Source: an uncultured Lachnospiraceae bacterium (GTDB lineage: Bacteria; Bacillota; Clostridia; Lachnospirales; Lachnospiraceae). From it: a stretch of 32,777 bases of DNA. Both the position numbers and the translations under genes were made by a program. Below are positions 17,173-26,224 of this stretch, piece after piece (within the stretch, counting starts at the first letter, position 1; every line of letters begins with the position of its first letter). Location: assembly GCA_959022495.1 (NCBI GenBank), contig CAUEYX010000033.1:1-32777 (forward strand), in the 5' to 3' direction. The notes beneath the pieces are model-generated. The model was given only the letters and a program-made list of their open reading frames with translations. It searched no databases and was not told the DNA's origin.

Positions 17173-18003
17173 ATGGTAAAGAAGAAAAATCCTGTAACAA
17201 GAGTGCTGATTTATGTGCTCCTGATCGGACTGACCGTGATCACCCTCACCCCTTTGATCTGGATGTTATCCTCATCTCTCAAGATTGACAGTGAGGTGTT
17301 TACCGTCCCGATTAAATGGATACCGGATGATCCGCAGTGGAGCAACTATTCGAAAGTGTGGGAAAAGATTCCGCTTTTGACATTTACATGGAACTCGATC
17401 AAGCTGACTGTGATCATCACAGTGATCCAGGTGATTACCTCAAGCTTCGCGGCTTATGGTTTCGCGAAATGTAAATTTAAAGGAAGAAACCTTCTCTTCC
17501 TGTTATATGTGGCTACAATGTCAATTCCGTGGCAGGTATACATGCTGCCCCAGTATTCACTTATGAATACATTCCACCTTGTGGACACACATCTCGGATA
17601 TATCCTGATGCAGAGCTTCAATGCGTTCGGAGTATTCCTGATGAGGCAGGCGTTCATCTCCATTCCGGATGAACTTCTGGAAGCGGCGAGAATAGACGGA
17701 CTTTCAGAGTACGGGATCTATGCGAGAATCATGTTGCCTCTGAGCAAGGCATCCATTACCACGCTGGTCATCTTCACATTCGTAACGATCTGGAATGACT
17801 ACATGGGACCGATGATCTACTTCAACACAGAGACGAACAAGACCATCCAGCTTGGAATCCGAATGTTTATCGGACAGTATTCCACGGAGTACGGGCTTGT
17901 TATGGCGGTTTCCGTGCTGGCGCTGCTGCCGGTGCTGATTATTTTCCTCATCGGACAGAAACAGTTCGTACAGGGAATCGCAAGCAGCGGTATCAAGGGC
18001 TAA
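17173..18003 (+). CDS. ABC sugar transporter permease 2 (MalG/UgpE-like)
   Basis: 276 residues from ATG 17173, for which GAGGGGG is well spaced. An alternative GTG at 17164 is too close to that site. Six membrane segments, a conserved start LIGLTVITLTPLIWMLSSSLK and the EAA motif LEAARIDGLSEYGIYARIMLPLS mark it as the second half-channel. It follows permease 1 by 14 bases, so they are co-transcribed. It ends with the usual QKQFVQGIASSGIKG tail of this family, and a terminator-like hairpin follows. Confidence 0.94.
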   Translation: MVKKKNPVTRVLIYVLLIGLTVITLTPLIWMLSSSLKIDSEVFTVPIKWIPDDPQWSNYSKVWEKIPLLTFTWNSIKLTVIITVIQVITSSFAAYGFAKCKFKGRNLLFLLYVATMSIPWQVYMLPQYSLMNTFHLVDTHLGYILMQSFNAFGVFLMRQAFISIPDELLEAARIDGLSEYGIYARIMLPLSKASITTLVIFTFVTIWNDYMGPMIYFNTETNKTIQLGIRMFIGQYSTEYGLVMAVSVLALLPVLIIFLIGQKQFVQGIASSGIKG

Positions 18004-18026
18004 ATCAGAAAATAAGTATCTATCAG

Positions 18027-18078
18027 CGCTCCATTGGACAATTATGTTTGATTATGTGATTGTTTCAATGGAGCGTTT
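18027..18078 (+). terminator. Terminator-like hairpin after the ABC operon
   Basis: CGCTCCATTG (18027-18036) pairs perfectly with CAATGGAGCG (18066-18075), with a further GACAAT/ATTGTT pairing inside. TTT then GATAT follows. The short U-run makes it moderate. It separates the importer from the second GH88 gene. Confidence 0.6.
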
Positions 18079-18088
18079 GATATATAGT
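18060..18088 (+). promoter_or_regulatory. Candidate promoter of the second GH88 gene
   Basis: TTGTTT (18060-18065), a 17-base spacer and TATAGT (18083-18088) give an acceptable sigma-A promoter that overlaps the terminator hairpin. The leader then contains the small inverted repeat CAGAC-N6-GTCTG (18096-18111) before the ribosome site AGAAAGGA. Confidence 0.35.
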
Positions 18089-18140
18089 GTATTTACAGAC
18101 TGTTATGTCTGAGAAAAAATAATGCAGAAAGGACTGGAAC

Positions 18141-19355
18141 ATGAACAGCATGCAGAAAGAAAAATGGATCCGTATTGAAGATCTGAAAAATTATAAAGAG
18201 GCGGATATGGCCGAGATCAGGACTGCGATGGACAAGGCTGTGGACCAGGTGGTGAAGAACCTGCCTGCGTTTACAGACCGTTTCCCGGGACCGAACAGTT
18301 TTGACAATTTCTATCAGCCGGGGGACAATGTAGAGTGGACGACCGGTTTCTGGACGGGCGAGATCTGGCTGGCCTATGAGAACGCGCGCACAGAGGAGGA
18401 GAAGAAAGCCCTCAGGAAAGCGGGAGAGACCCAGGTGGAGTCTTTCATGAAGCGGATTGTGGAGAGAATCGACGTGGACCATCATGATATGGGCTTCCTC
18501 TATAGTTTATCCTGTGTGGCGGCGTACAAGCTGACCGGGATGGAGAAGGCAAAGGAGGCGGCGCTTCTGGCGGCGGACAACCTGATCAGCCGCTTCCAGC
18601 CCAAAGGAGAGTTCCTTCAGGCGTGGGGCGAGATGGGTGCGCCGGACAATTACCGGTTTATTATTGACTGCCTGTTGAATCTTCCGCTGCTGTACTGGGC
18701 GTATGAGGAGACAGGGGAAGAGAAGTACAGAGATATCGCGGAGAAGCATATCCACACTGCCCTTGCCAATGTGATCCGTGAGGATGATTCCACCTGGCAT
18801 ACCTTCTTTATGAACCCGGAGACAGGGGAGCCTGACCATGGCGCGACCTGCCAGGGATACCGGGACGGCTCCGCCTGGGCGAGAGGACAGGCATGGGGCG
18901 TGTACGGTACGGCCGTGGGCTACCGATATACAAAGAGGGAGGAGTACATCAGTTACTTTAAGCGGGTGACCACGTATTTCCTGAAACATCTGCCGGAGGA
19001 CCTGTGTCCGTTCTGGGATCTGGAGTTCGGCGACGGCGATGTGCAGCCCAGGGATTCCTCATCGGCGGTGATCGCTGCCTGCGGCATGCTGGAGATGAGC
19101 AGGTATATGGAGAAAGAAGACAGTGAGTACTACACCTCCGTGGCGCTGAAACTGATCGAGCAGATGATCGAGAAGTACAGTGTGAAAGACGCGAAGGAGA
19201 GCAACGGGCTCCTGCGGATGGGTACTTATTCTAAGAAGAGCCCTTATAACACCTGCACGGAGGCAGGTGTTGACGAATGTGTGATCTGGGGAGATTATTT
19301 CTACATGGAGGCGCTTTACAGAGTGCTTGACCCGGAGTGGAAGAGCTATTGGTAG
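18141..19355 (+). CDS. GH88 unsaturated glucuronyl hydrolase (copy 2)
   Basis: 404 residues, no signal peptide, so cytoplasmic. VDHHDMGFLYSLSCVAAYKLTG (Asp113, Asp116) and IIDCLLNLPLLYW (Asp176) are the GH88 catalytic region, with WTTGFWTGEIWLAYE near residue 66 and ECVIWGDYFYMEALYR at the end. It is clearly a paralogue of the protein encoded at 61-1191 but diverged, with an extra N-terminal stretch of about 20 residues. Two GH88s in one locus usually reflect different linkage, sulfation or acetylation preference at the unsaturated terminus. Terminator hairpins lie on both sides, so it may be transcribed alone. Confidence 0.93.
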   Translation: MNSMQKEKWIRIEDLKNYKEADMAEIRTAMDKAVDQVVKNLPAFTDRFPGPNSFDNFYQPGDNVEWTTGFWTGEIWLAYENARTEEEKKALRKAGETQVESFMKRIVERIDVDHHDMGFLYSLSCVAAYKLTGMEKAKEAALLAADNLISRFQPKGEFLQAWGEMGAPDNYRFIIDCLLNLPLLYWAYEETGEEKYRDIAEKHIHTALANVIREDDSTWHTFFMNPETGEPDHGATCQGYRDGSAWARGQAWGVYGTAVGYRYTKREEYISYFKRVTTYFLKHLPEDLCPFWDLEFGDGDVQPRDSSSAVIAACGMLEMSRYMEKEDSEYYTSVALKLIEQMIEKYSVKDAKESNGLLRMGTYSKKSPYNTCTEAGVDECVIWGDYFYMEALYRVLDPEWKSYW

Positions 19356-19437
19356 ATGGCGGTGCTGCTCAGAAGCAGAAAGCGCAGAAAAGGATAGGCA
19401 TGTAAAAAAATTACAAGTTCATAATCCGAAATGGAAT

Positions 19438-19476
19438 GGCTCTCCGGCAGGAAAAATCCTGCTGGAGGGCCTTTTT
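19438..19476 (+). terminator. Intrinsic terminator after the second GH88 gene
   Basis: GGCTCTCCGGCAGGA pairs with TCCTGCTGGAGGGCC with two mismatches around an AAAA loop, then TTTTTC. A strong GC stem followed by a U-run. Confidence 0.85.
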
Positions 19477-19524
19477 CATGCGAGGACATTTGAATAAATT
19501 TTTAATGATTTGTGAATAAAATCT

Positions 19525-19584
19525 AAAAATAGTAATGTAATCTGATTTTAGTACATTTACTATTTTTTTATATTTTTATATTCT
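19525..19584 (+). promoter_or_regulatory. Promoter and inverted-repeat operator of surface module 2
   Basis: -35 TTTACT (19556-19561), 17 bases, -10 TATTCT (19579-19584). TACATTTACTATT (19552-19564) is identical to the motif at 2443-2455. Here it also has an upstream inverted partner, AATAGTAATGTA (19528-19539), 12 bases away, one base shorter than a perfect match. This makes a palindromic operator just upstream of and over the -35. Confidence 0.5.
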
Positions 19585-19630
19585 AAAATCGTTGGAGCAT
19601 GAGATATGGAGAATTTGGGAGGAATCACAC

Positions 19631-20617
19631 TTGGCTTGTAGAAAGAATAAGAGACGCGCGGTCTTTACGGCGGCCGCTGCTGCCGGGACAATGGCGATGC
19701 TTCTAGGCGGCTGTGGGAAAGCTGCGGACAGTGCGGATGACAGCAGCGGAGCGGAGAAAGAAAAGAATGCATCAAAGAACAGTGAATATCTCCTGACAGT
19801 TGACGGATACGGGGTGACAGAGGAGGAGTTCACACTCTTTCTCCGGGATCAGAAGGCCGCCACAGCGAACTATTACTGGGTCAACTATGAGATGCAGCCG
19901 GACAATGAATTCTGGGATACGGAAGTGGACGGGCAGACTCCCACGGAATATGCCAAAGAAAAAGCGCTGGCCGCTGTAGTGGAGGCAAAGGAAGAATTCA
20001 TCCTCGCGGATGAGCGCGGCATTCTGGAGTACAAAGATTACGACGGTATGATGGAAGACATGGAGGCGGAGAATGAGGAACGCGCCCGGCAGCAGGAGGA
20101 AGGGGAAGCGTTTTATGGCCTTACGGAGTACACACCGTTTACCTACTATCAGTATCTGAGCGGGAATGTACGGTCGGAACTGGAAAAGGACCAGGAGGAA
20201 ATCACTGACCCGACCGAGGAAGAGTTAAAGCAGGTATATGAAGAAAATAAGGAAAACCTGACACTGGGTACTGTCTATGAATATACAGTGCAGTATACCG
20301 ATGGGACGGTAGAAGAAGTCAGCCAGAATACCAGGGATATCGCGAAAGAAGATACCACAGTTGAAGATCTGATTTATAATTATTTTTCGTATATGCAGGC
20401 AGGAGAGACCATCTCCGGGTATTCCTATCACGGAGAGACCGCGGATATTACACTGAAATCGATCGAAGACCTGGGATATATGTCCTATGAAGAGGCGGAA
20501 GATTCCCTGCGCGTATTCTTTGCGAGAAGCGAAATCAGCAGCCTGATCGCGGAGCGGGTCGAGAACGCGGAGATCGTTTTTGACCAGGAGCGCTATGACG
20601 CCCTTGAGATGCCGTAA
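19631..20617 (+). CDS. SurA/PrsA-like lipoprotein, probable chaperone for the adjacent giant protein
   Basis: 328 residues from TTG 19631, chosen because GGGAGGA sits 7 bases upstream and the -10 at 19579-19584 leaves little room for the other TTG at 19592. Signal with lipobox LLGGC (Cys28), an acidic linker, then YLLTVDGYGVTEEEFTLFLRDQ, which resembles the N-terminal region of SurA/PrsA-type foldases. Acidic helical segments follow, including a Gln/Glu-rich stretch. No clear parvulin active-site domain is seen, so call it a chaperone-like lipoprotein. It is the intact paralogue of the frameshifted gene at 8162-9207. A terminator follows, then the giant surface protein at 20787. Confidence 0.65.
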   Translation: MACRKNKRRAVFTAAAAAGTMAMLLGGCGKAADSADDSSGAEKEKNASKNSEYLLTVDGYGVTEEEFTLFLRDQKAATANYYWVNYEMQPDNEFWDTEVDGQTPTEYAKEKALAAVVEAKEEFILADERGILEYKDYDGMMEDMEAENEERARQQEEGEAFYGLTEYTPFTYYQYLSGNVRSELEKDQEEITDPTEEELKQVYEENKENLTLGTVYEYTVQYTDGTVEEVSQNTRDIAKEDTTVEDLIYNYFSYMQAGETISGYSYHGETADITLKSIEDLGYMSYEEAEDSLRVFFARSEISSLIAERVENAEIVFDQERYDALEMP

Positions 20618-20643
20618 AAAACAGAGTATATTCTCTGTTTTTT
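20616..20643 (+). terminator. Intrinsic terminator overlapping the lipoprotein stop
   Basis: AACAGAG, loop TATATT, CTCTGTT, flanked by an A-run and a T-run (AAAAA and TTTTTT), directly after the stop codon. A short stem with a good U-tract. Confidence 0.7.
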
Positions 20644-20690
20644 ATACCGGATGTCTATCAAGGCTCCCGCGGGAGCGGACAGCGGTATTA
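20643..20690 (+). promoter_or_regulatory. Structured leader with perfect palindrome upstream of giant protein 2
   Basis: GCTCCCGCGGGAGC (20663-20676) is a perfect 14-base palindrome, and ATACCG/CGGTAT outside it allows an extended bulged hairpin over about 20644-20689. It lies 100 bases before the start codon. It could be an operator or an RNA hairpin. No terminator U-tract follows. Confidence 0.35.
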
Positions 20691-20786
20691 TAAAAATAAA
20701 AGTAAGCGAAAAAAGGGGGGAATCATAAAGACGCAGTCAAACAATAGATAGAACCAAGAGAGGAGAAGTATAGAAAGGAGAAGGAT

Positions 20787-23700
20787 ATGGAAAGCAAAAA
20801 GTTAGGAAAAAAACTTTTGAGCGGAGCGCTGGCGCTGGGACTCTGCGTTACAATGGCTCCGATCATGCCTGCAGCCACTGCGAATGCAGCGGGCAGCGGG
20901 GATCAGGCTCCTGCCGTTAAAGCAGAATCCGGCACCCCGGAGCTGGCTGTAACAGGCGGAAATACCTGGAATGGTACAGATGATGTCCGCGTCTATGTGG
21001 ATAACTGCGCGGCAATCGCCGACAGAGGGAAACTCGTAATTGCGGAGGGCGGTGATAAATATGAGATCGTTGACGGCCATCTGAAACTCAAAGACGGACA
21101 GAAGGCAGAGGACGGCGATCAGATCAAGATTCAGACAGAGGTCAGCTATTATACAGCTGATCAGGTGCTCTGGAGTGATGGGCTGGAAGAAGAGGGAAGC
21201 ATGATTGCTTCGTCTTCACAGGCATATGGACTGAAATATACAGACGCGAAATCATACACAGGTCTGATGTCCGGTACAACCGCGGATAAGACAAAAGACG
21301 GTGTGTGGTCACCGGATATCAACTCTGAGGGACGCCTTGTATTCTGGTATTATGATCCGGCAACAGAGGCGGAGATGGATGTAGATGCGCTGGCGGCGCG
21401 TGAAGATACATTCGACCAGGTGAAGTTCGGCATGGCAGTCAATGCATATTCCGCTCTTCTTCTGGGTGTGGGAATTCCGGCTGCTACAGAAGGACCGGAT
21501 GATATTACAGAGCGTATGGAGTTTTCCAAAACATACACACTCCGTGATTCCGGCGAATGGAAACGCACAAACATCGAGAGAACAGAAGGATGGCATAAGA
21601 TGGAGATCGATGTTTCCTCCACAGGCTCTAAGATGTTTATCGACGGAAAGGCGGTATGCCTGAATGGATCGGATGATCCGTATGTTGTTTCCGGCGTAAA
21701 GACGATCAATAAAGCGGCAGTTGCGGTGAACTGGGCTGACAAGGACGAAGTATTAGAGTTCATCCAGGACAAGCACTTTATCGATGATATTTATATCTTG
21801 AAATCTGATGCAGGAGACGCGGAGACAATTGATCTGAATACAACCGTCACTGTTGAGACTGGTGATGATACAGACGATGAGATCTCACTTGTATTCGGTG
21901 AAGATAACACCGGCATTCTCGCAAAGGGCGAGACAGGCAGAGTGTATCTTGAGAATGCGGACGACCTTGCTATCGAGAGTGTAAAATATACTACAAATAA
22001 TGAGAATATCGAAGTGAGCGAGGACGGAACCCTTTCTTATAAAGCCGGATATACACCGGCAGCAGGTGAGACTGTAAAAGTGACCGCCGAGATTACCTAT
22101 TATGATCCGGAAGGCGTTGTGTTTACAGACAGCTTTGAGGGTGAGAAGCAGTTTACGGACGGTGACTCCGCAAATCTGTACAAACACTCCACAGCAGGTT
22201 CCCTGTACGGCCGCCAGGCAGCTACAGCAACGGGAACAGCTACCGGTTCTCCGTCCAAAAATCTGGACAGCGTAAGCGACGTGACAGTAACCGCATGGTA
22301 CTATGACGCCAACGGCGGTGCGGACCAGACAAAATTTGGATTTGGAATCAACAACAATGATGACGCCGCACTTGGTATTTTCTATGACGGAACAATCGCG
22401 GCCCTTGTTGATGATATGACAAAGACGCACTACGCGGCGCGTGTAAAAGGATTTACATACAATAACTATGGCTTTGGTACAACGGATGTAGAGCGCAGCA
22501 GAGGATGGCACAAATTCCAGTGGATCATTGACAGTGAGGACGGACTTACAGAGATGATCGACGGCAAAGTGATCTCCACGAATACGATCGTAGGGACAAA
22601 TCAGACAGATATGGATCTCGTCAAAGTGGAGAACAATGCGAACATCAAAGCGCTGAACCGCCTCGCGCTCAGGGAGAACTGGAACAATAACGCGACAAAC
22701 ATGGGCGAGATCAGCGACCGTCATTTCATCGACGGAGTAAGCGTTGTTAAGAACGGCACAGAGACAGTGAGCGAGACAGTGGAATCCATCGAGATCCCGC
22801 TTCAGGATGTCGAGTACACAGTGAATCCGCAGTCCCTGGAAGTGGACAGCACATATCCGGATGACCAGACTATATACATCGCGCCGTATGTAGAAGGTGA
22901 TACAGACGTGGCAAAAGTGCTGATCGACGATGAGGAAGCAGATACCACACTCTGGACAGCAGGCATGGGCGAAGCGCCGGAAAACGCGCAGAACTACCCG
23001 GATGAGATGCTGGGATACCGTGTGATCGTAGATGGAGAAGCATTCGAAGGTCTGGGAGATGGAGCTCACACGATGACGATCGTTACAGCTGCAGGTAGCC
23101 AGATCGCGGTGAATGTAACAGCTAAAGCGAATGACCATGTTCCGACAGACTATTATCTGTCCAATAACGACGGTGATGACAACAATGACGGACATACACC
23201 GGATACAGCATGGAAGAGCTTTGAGAAACTGCAGTCAGTGACATTCGGTCCTGGAGACCATATCTATCTGGACGCGCAGAGCACATGGAGCGGCGTACAG
23301 TTCCGTCCGGAAGGCTCCGGCGCGGAAGGCGCTCCGATTGTCCTGACAAAATACAACGATGGCGGCGATTCTTCCAAACGCCCGATCCTCAACGGTGACG
23401 GTACACTTGCCGACTTTGACGCGCATTCTTATGCGGCATTTGATACATGGCGTTTATTCTATCCTTCAGGGACGATCGAGCTGTTCAATGTAGAGCAGTG
23501 GGAGGTCCGTGGAATCGAAGTTACAAATTATGAACAGGATATGCAGCGGGGCGCTACAGGACGTAATGGGATTGCTGTAATCTATGATTATATGGAAGTA
23601 CAGGGTATTGCTCCGTCAGAAGCCGCGGCTATGAGTGAAGCAGAGAGAGAGCAGGCATTCTACCGCGCGGGGAAAATACAGCATATCGTGATCGACGACT

Positions 23701-26051
23701 GCTATGTTCATGATGTAGTAGGATTCCATCCGACAAACGGCGCAGTAGGCCGCGGCGGTAAAATGAGCGGTGGTATCAATGCTTATGGACCGATGGATGA
23801 TCTGCACATGGACAACAATATCGTAATGTACTGTGATGTAGAAGGAATCCGTAACGACGTCCTGGCATGGAGGGGCGACACAAGAACGCAGTTCCCGTCA
23901 TACATGGAAGATGTAACAGCGAACAATAACTATATCGCGGGCGTACCGGGAGACGGCATTGTAATTTCTTCTGCAAATCAGCCGGAAATTGCCAACAACT
24001 ACCTGACGGACGCAGGATATTCCTATTATGCCGGAGACAATAAGAAGACAGTAAGCTGGACTACTTCAGCAGCTGAGTGTAGAAAAGTAACAGAAGATAC
24101 AGGAAGAGACGCACAGCCAATGGGCAACCGTCAGAATCCGACGACCATGGGCGCTACAAACTTTGCCGGACTGTGGTTCATCGGCACGAAAGACGCGGTG
24201 GCACAGTACAATGAAGCGGTAAATAACGTATGGGTATGCAATGACTCAGAGGCGTTTGACGCGGATATGTTCTGCTGGGGAACCATCTTCCAGTACAACT
24301 ATACATACCGCAACAACGGAGGATTCGCTCTGTTCATGGGTACGATGGACGACGGTACGATCGTGCGTTACAACATCAGTGTAGAAGACGCGCAGAGCGT
24401 TGGAATCAGTGAGAGCCAGAATGGTCTCTTCCACTATTCAGGAGCTCCGGACGCGATCTACAACAATCTGTTTATCCTTGGAGACAAGGTGGCAACAATC
24501 TTTGGAGGTCCGTCCAATACGGCATACTTCTATAATAATATCGTGATCGCGCCGAACGGGCTGACAGAAGACACGTCATTCGATGGATTCCACATCAATG
24601 GAAGCAGCGACGGCACAGTAAGTAATCCGAAGCTGTCCGGTGAGATGACGAACAACCTGTTCTATCCGGCGAAGATTATCGACAGCGTGGTAGAGGGATC
24701 TACCGTGAAGCTGGAGGATAACATCGTTCTGGAAAGCGAAGAAGAAATGTACGCGGTATTTGAAGACCTGGAAGGCTTTATGGACGCACAGCCGGTTAAG
24801 GCTCTGCTGGGCAGAAGCGACTTCACAGGCGAGAAAGTAGAGAACCTGGAAGGCGGCAAGGGAGCAGGCGTTGCCATGAGCCCGGAGGCAGGACGCAGCG
24901 TACAGACTCCGACAGGCGGATTTGACCTGACACAGTTCGAGGGCGTGAAACTCTCAGATGACAGCAAGGCCATCGGCGCAGGTAAAGTGGTTGACCGTGA
25001 GTATGACTACAAAGATCAGAATGACGCGGTGCATCCTCTGACAGAGGACTTCTTCGGCAACGATATCAGTGTCCAGGAGACAGTTGATATCGGACCGTTC
25101 CAGTATTCCTATGCTGAGGAGGAAGAGAAAGATCCGGTAAGCTTTAAGACGCTCCAGAAACTCCTTGATACAGCCAAGGCGCATGTAGAAAACGGCGATG
25201 TGGACGACTGCCTTGATGTTGTGAAGCAGCTGTTTGACGCGGCGATTAAAGAGGCTGAGGCAGTGATCGCGAAAGGCGATGCCGCGACAGAGACAGAAGT
25301 TCTGAACGCAGAGTACAAACTGCACCTGGCAATCGCTGCTGTTGACTGGAAGGTACCGGACAAATCAGCGCTCAAAGATGCCATCGACCTGGCTGATATG
25401 ATTGACCTCTCAAAATATGTAGAGGCAGGCCAGGATGAGTTTAAAGCGGCTCTTGAGAATTCGAAAGAAGTATACGAAGACGGAAACGCTTTTGAGGAAG
25501 ATGTTGAGAGCGCTTGGGAAGCGCTTGTAGAAGCAACCGCGAACCTGAGGCTCAAAGCGGACAAAGCGACTCTGGAAGATCTTCTGAACATGCTTGCAGA
25601 CCTTGATCTGAGCAAGTACACAGATGAGACTGTCGCTGTATATAATGCAGCACTGACAAGCGCGAAGGCTGTTATGAGAAACAACGCGCTGAGCGTTGAT
25701 GACCAGCAGGTTGTTGACGACGCGGTGAGCCAGCTTCAGGCGGCTTACGACGCTCTGGAAGAGAAGAGCGGAGAATCAGAAGATCCGGAGAATCCGGATA
25801 ACCCGGACAACCCGGGAACAACCGATCCGGACGACAATAATCCGGGAGCAGCAAATCCGGATGACAATAACCAGGGAAGCGCTGGCTCTGACCAGACAAA
25901 ACCGGGAGCAACAACAGATAAAGCCGGGTCAGGAAATGCGGTCAAGACCGGAGATTCCTCACCGATCGTCCTGTGGGCAGTGCTTGTCATTGCGGCAGCG
26001 GGAGCGGTTACAGGGGTGACTGTGGTAAGAAAGAAAAAATCCGGAAGATAA
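20787..26051 (+). CDS. Giant wall-anchored beta-helix protein 2
   Basis: 1754 residues, ATG after AAAGGAG. Signal peptide about 1-35 (ATANAAG). Two diverged LamG/concanavalin-like domains, about 120-345 and 440-660, share the pattern ...RGWHK...DG.... A right-handed parallel beta-helix, about 788-1440, opens YYLSNNDGDDNNDG and AWKSFEKLQSVTFGPGD and closes DIGPFQYSY. Three FIVAR-like helical repeats follow at about 1452-1662, then an Asp/Pro/Asn-rich linker. The sorting signal is NAVKTGD near 1718, with a hydrophobic segment and RKKKSGR. The helix is the likely catalytic domain, plausibly a lyase on an uronate polymer; the PL family is not assignable by eye. Codon use is biased as in highly expressed genes. 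The lipoprotein encoded just upstream may help it fold. Confidence 0.87.
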   Translation: MESKKLGKKLLSGALALGLCVTMAPIMPAATANAAGSGDQAPAVKAESGTPELAVTGGNTWNGTDDVRVYVDNCAAIADRGKLVIAEGGDKYEIVDGHLKLKDGQKAEDGDQIKIQTEVSYYTADQVLWSDGLEEEGSMIASSSQAYGLKYTDAKSYTGLMSGTTADKTKDGVWSPDINSEGRLVFWYYDPATEAEMDVDALAAREDTFDQVKFGMAVNAYSALLLGVGIPAATEGPDDITERMEFSKTYTLRDSGEWKRTNIERTEGWHKMEIDVSSTGSKMFIDGKAVCLNGSDDPYVVSGVKTINKAAVAVNWADKDEVLEFIQDKHFIDDIYILKSDAGDAETIDLNTTVTVETGDDTDDEISLVFGEDNTGILAKGETGRVYLENADDLAIESVKYTTNNENIEVSEDGTLSYKAGYTPAAGETVKVTAEITYYDPEGVVFTDSFEGEKQFTDGDSANLYKHSTAGSLYGRQAATATGTATGSPSKNLDSVSDVTVTAWYYDANGGADQTKFGFGINNNDDAALGIFYDGTIAALVDDMTKTHYAARVKGFTYNNYGFGTTDVERSRGWHKFQWIIDSEDGLTEMIDGKVISTNTIVGTNQTDMDLVKVENNANIKALNRLALRENWNNNATNMGEISDRHFIDGVSVVKNGTETVSETVESIEIPLQDVEYTVNPQSLEVDSTYPDDQTIYIAPYVEGDTDVAKVLIDDEEADTTLWTAGMGEAPENAQNYPDEMLGYRVIVDGEAFEGLGDGAHTMTIVTAAGSQIAVNVTAKANDHVPTDYYLSNNDGDDNNDGHTPDTAWKSFEKLQSVTFGPGDHIYLDAQSTWSGVQFRPEGSGAEGAPIVLTKYNDGGDSSKRPILNGDGTLADFDAHSYAAFDTWRLFYPSGTIELFNVEQWEVRGIEVTNYEQDMQRGATGRNGIAVIYDYMEVQGIAPSEAAAMSEAEREQAFYRAGKIQHIVIDDCYVHDVVGFHPTNGAVGRGGKMSGGINAYGPMDDLHMDNNIVMYCDVEGIRNDVLAWRGDTRTQFPSYMEDVTANNNYIAGVPGDGIVISSANQPEIANNYLTDAGYSYYAGDNKKTVSWTTSAAECRKVTEDTGRDAQPMGNRQNPTTMGATNFAGLWFIGTKDAVAQYNEAVNNVWVCNDSEAFDADMFCWGTIFQYNYTYRNNGGFALFMGTMDDGTIVRYNISVEDAQSVGISESQNGLFHYSGAPDAIYNNLFILGDKVATIFGGPSNTAYFYNNIVIAPNGLTEDTSFDGFHINGSSDGTVSNPKLSGEMTNNLFYPAKIIDSVVEGSTVKLEDNIVLESEEEMYAVFEDLEGFMDAQPVKALLGRSDFTGEKVENLEGGKGAGVAMSPEAGRSVQTPTGGFDLTQFEGVKLSDDSKAIGAGKVVDREYDYKDQNDAVHPLTEDFFGNDISVQETVDIGPFQYSYAEEEEKDPVSFKTLQKLLDTAKAHVENGDVDDCLDVVKQLFDAAIKEAEAVIAKGDAATETEVLNAEYKLHLAIAAVDWKVPDKSALKDAIDLADMIDLSKYVEAGQDEFKAALENSKEVYEDGNAFEEDVESAWEALVEATANLRLKADKATLEDLLNMLADLDLSKYTDETVAVYNAALTSAKAVMRNNALSVDDQQVVDDAVSQLQAAYDALEEKSGESEDPENPDNPDNPGTTDPDDNNPGAANPDDNNQGSAGSDQTKPGATTDKAGSGNAVKTGDSSPIVLWAVLVIAAAGAVTGVTVVRKKKSGR

Positions 26052-26105
26052 ATCATCCTTTTCCGGAAGCGGGGGAAAGCGACAGCTGCCCCGCAAAAAA
26101 GCAAT

Positions 26106-26164
26106 AAAAAAGATGTCTGCCGTATCAAAGGTTAATGTAACCTTAGATGCGGCAGCATCTTTTT
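26106..26164. terminator. Bidirectional terminator between convergent genes
   Basis: AAAAAAGATGTCTGCCG pairs with CGGCAGCATCTTTTT with one bulge. An inner AAGGTT/AACCTT pairing caps it. A-run on the left and T-run on the right serve both strands, fitting its place between the plus-strand giant gene and the minus-strand lipoprotein. Confidence 0.85.
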
Positions 26165-26224
26165 GCTGTTTTTTGCTTCTCCCGGACATAATACTTAGAC
26201 ATAGAAACTCAGCTTCAGGTAATG

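Noticed and set aside
21885..23195. 436-codon open frame on the minus strand inside giant protein 2
   Set aside because: It is the shadow of a long biased-codon gene; its sequence is Cys/Val/Ile-rich and unlike a folded protein, and no ribosome site is seen.
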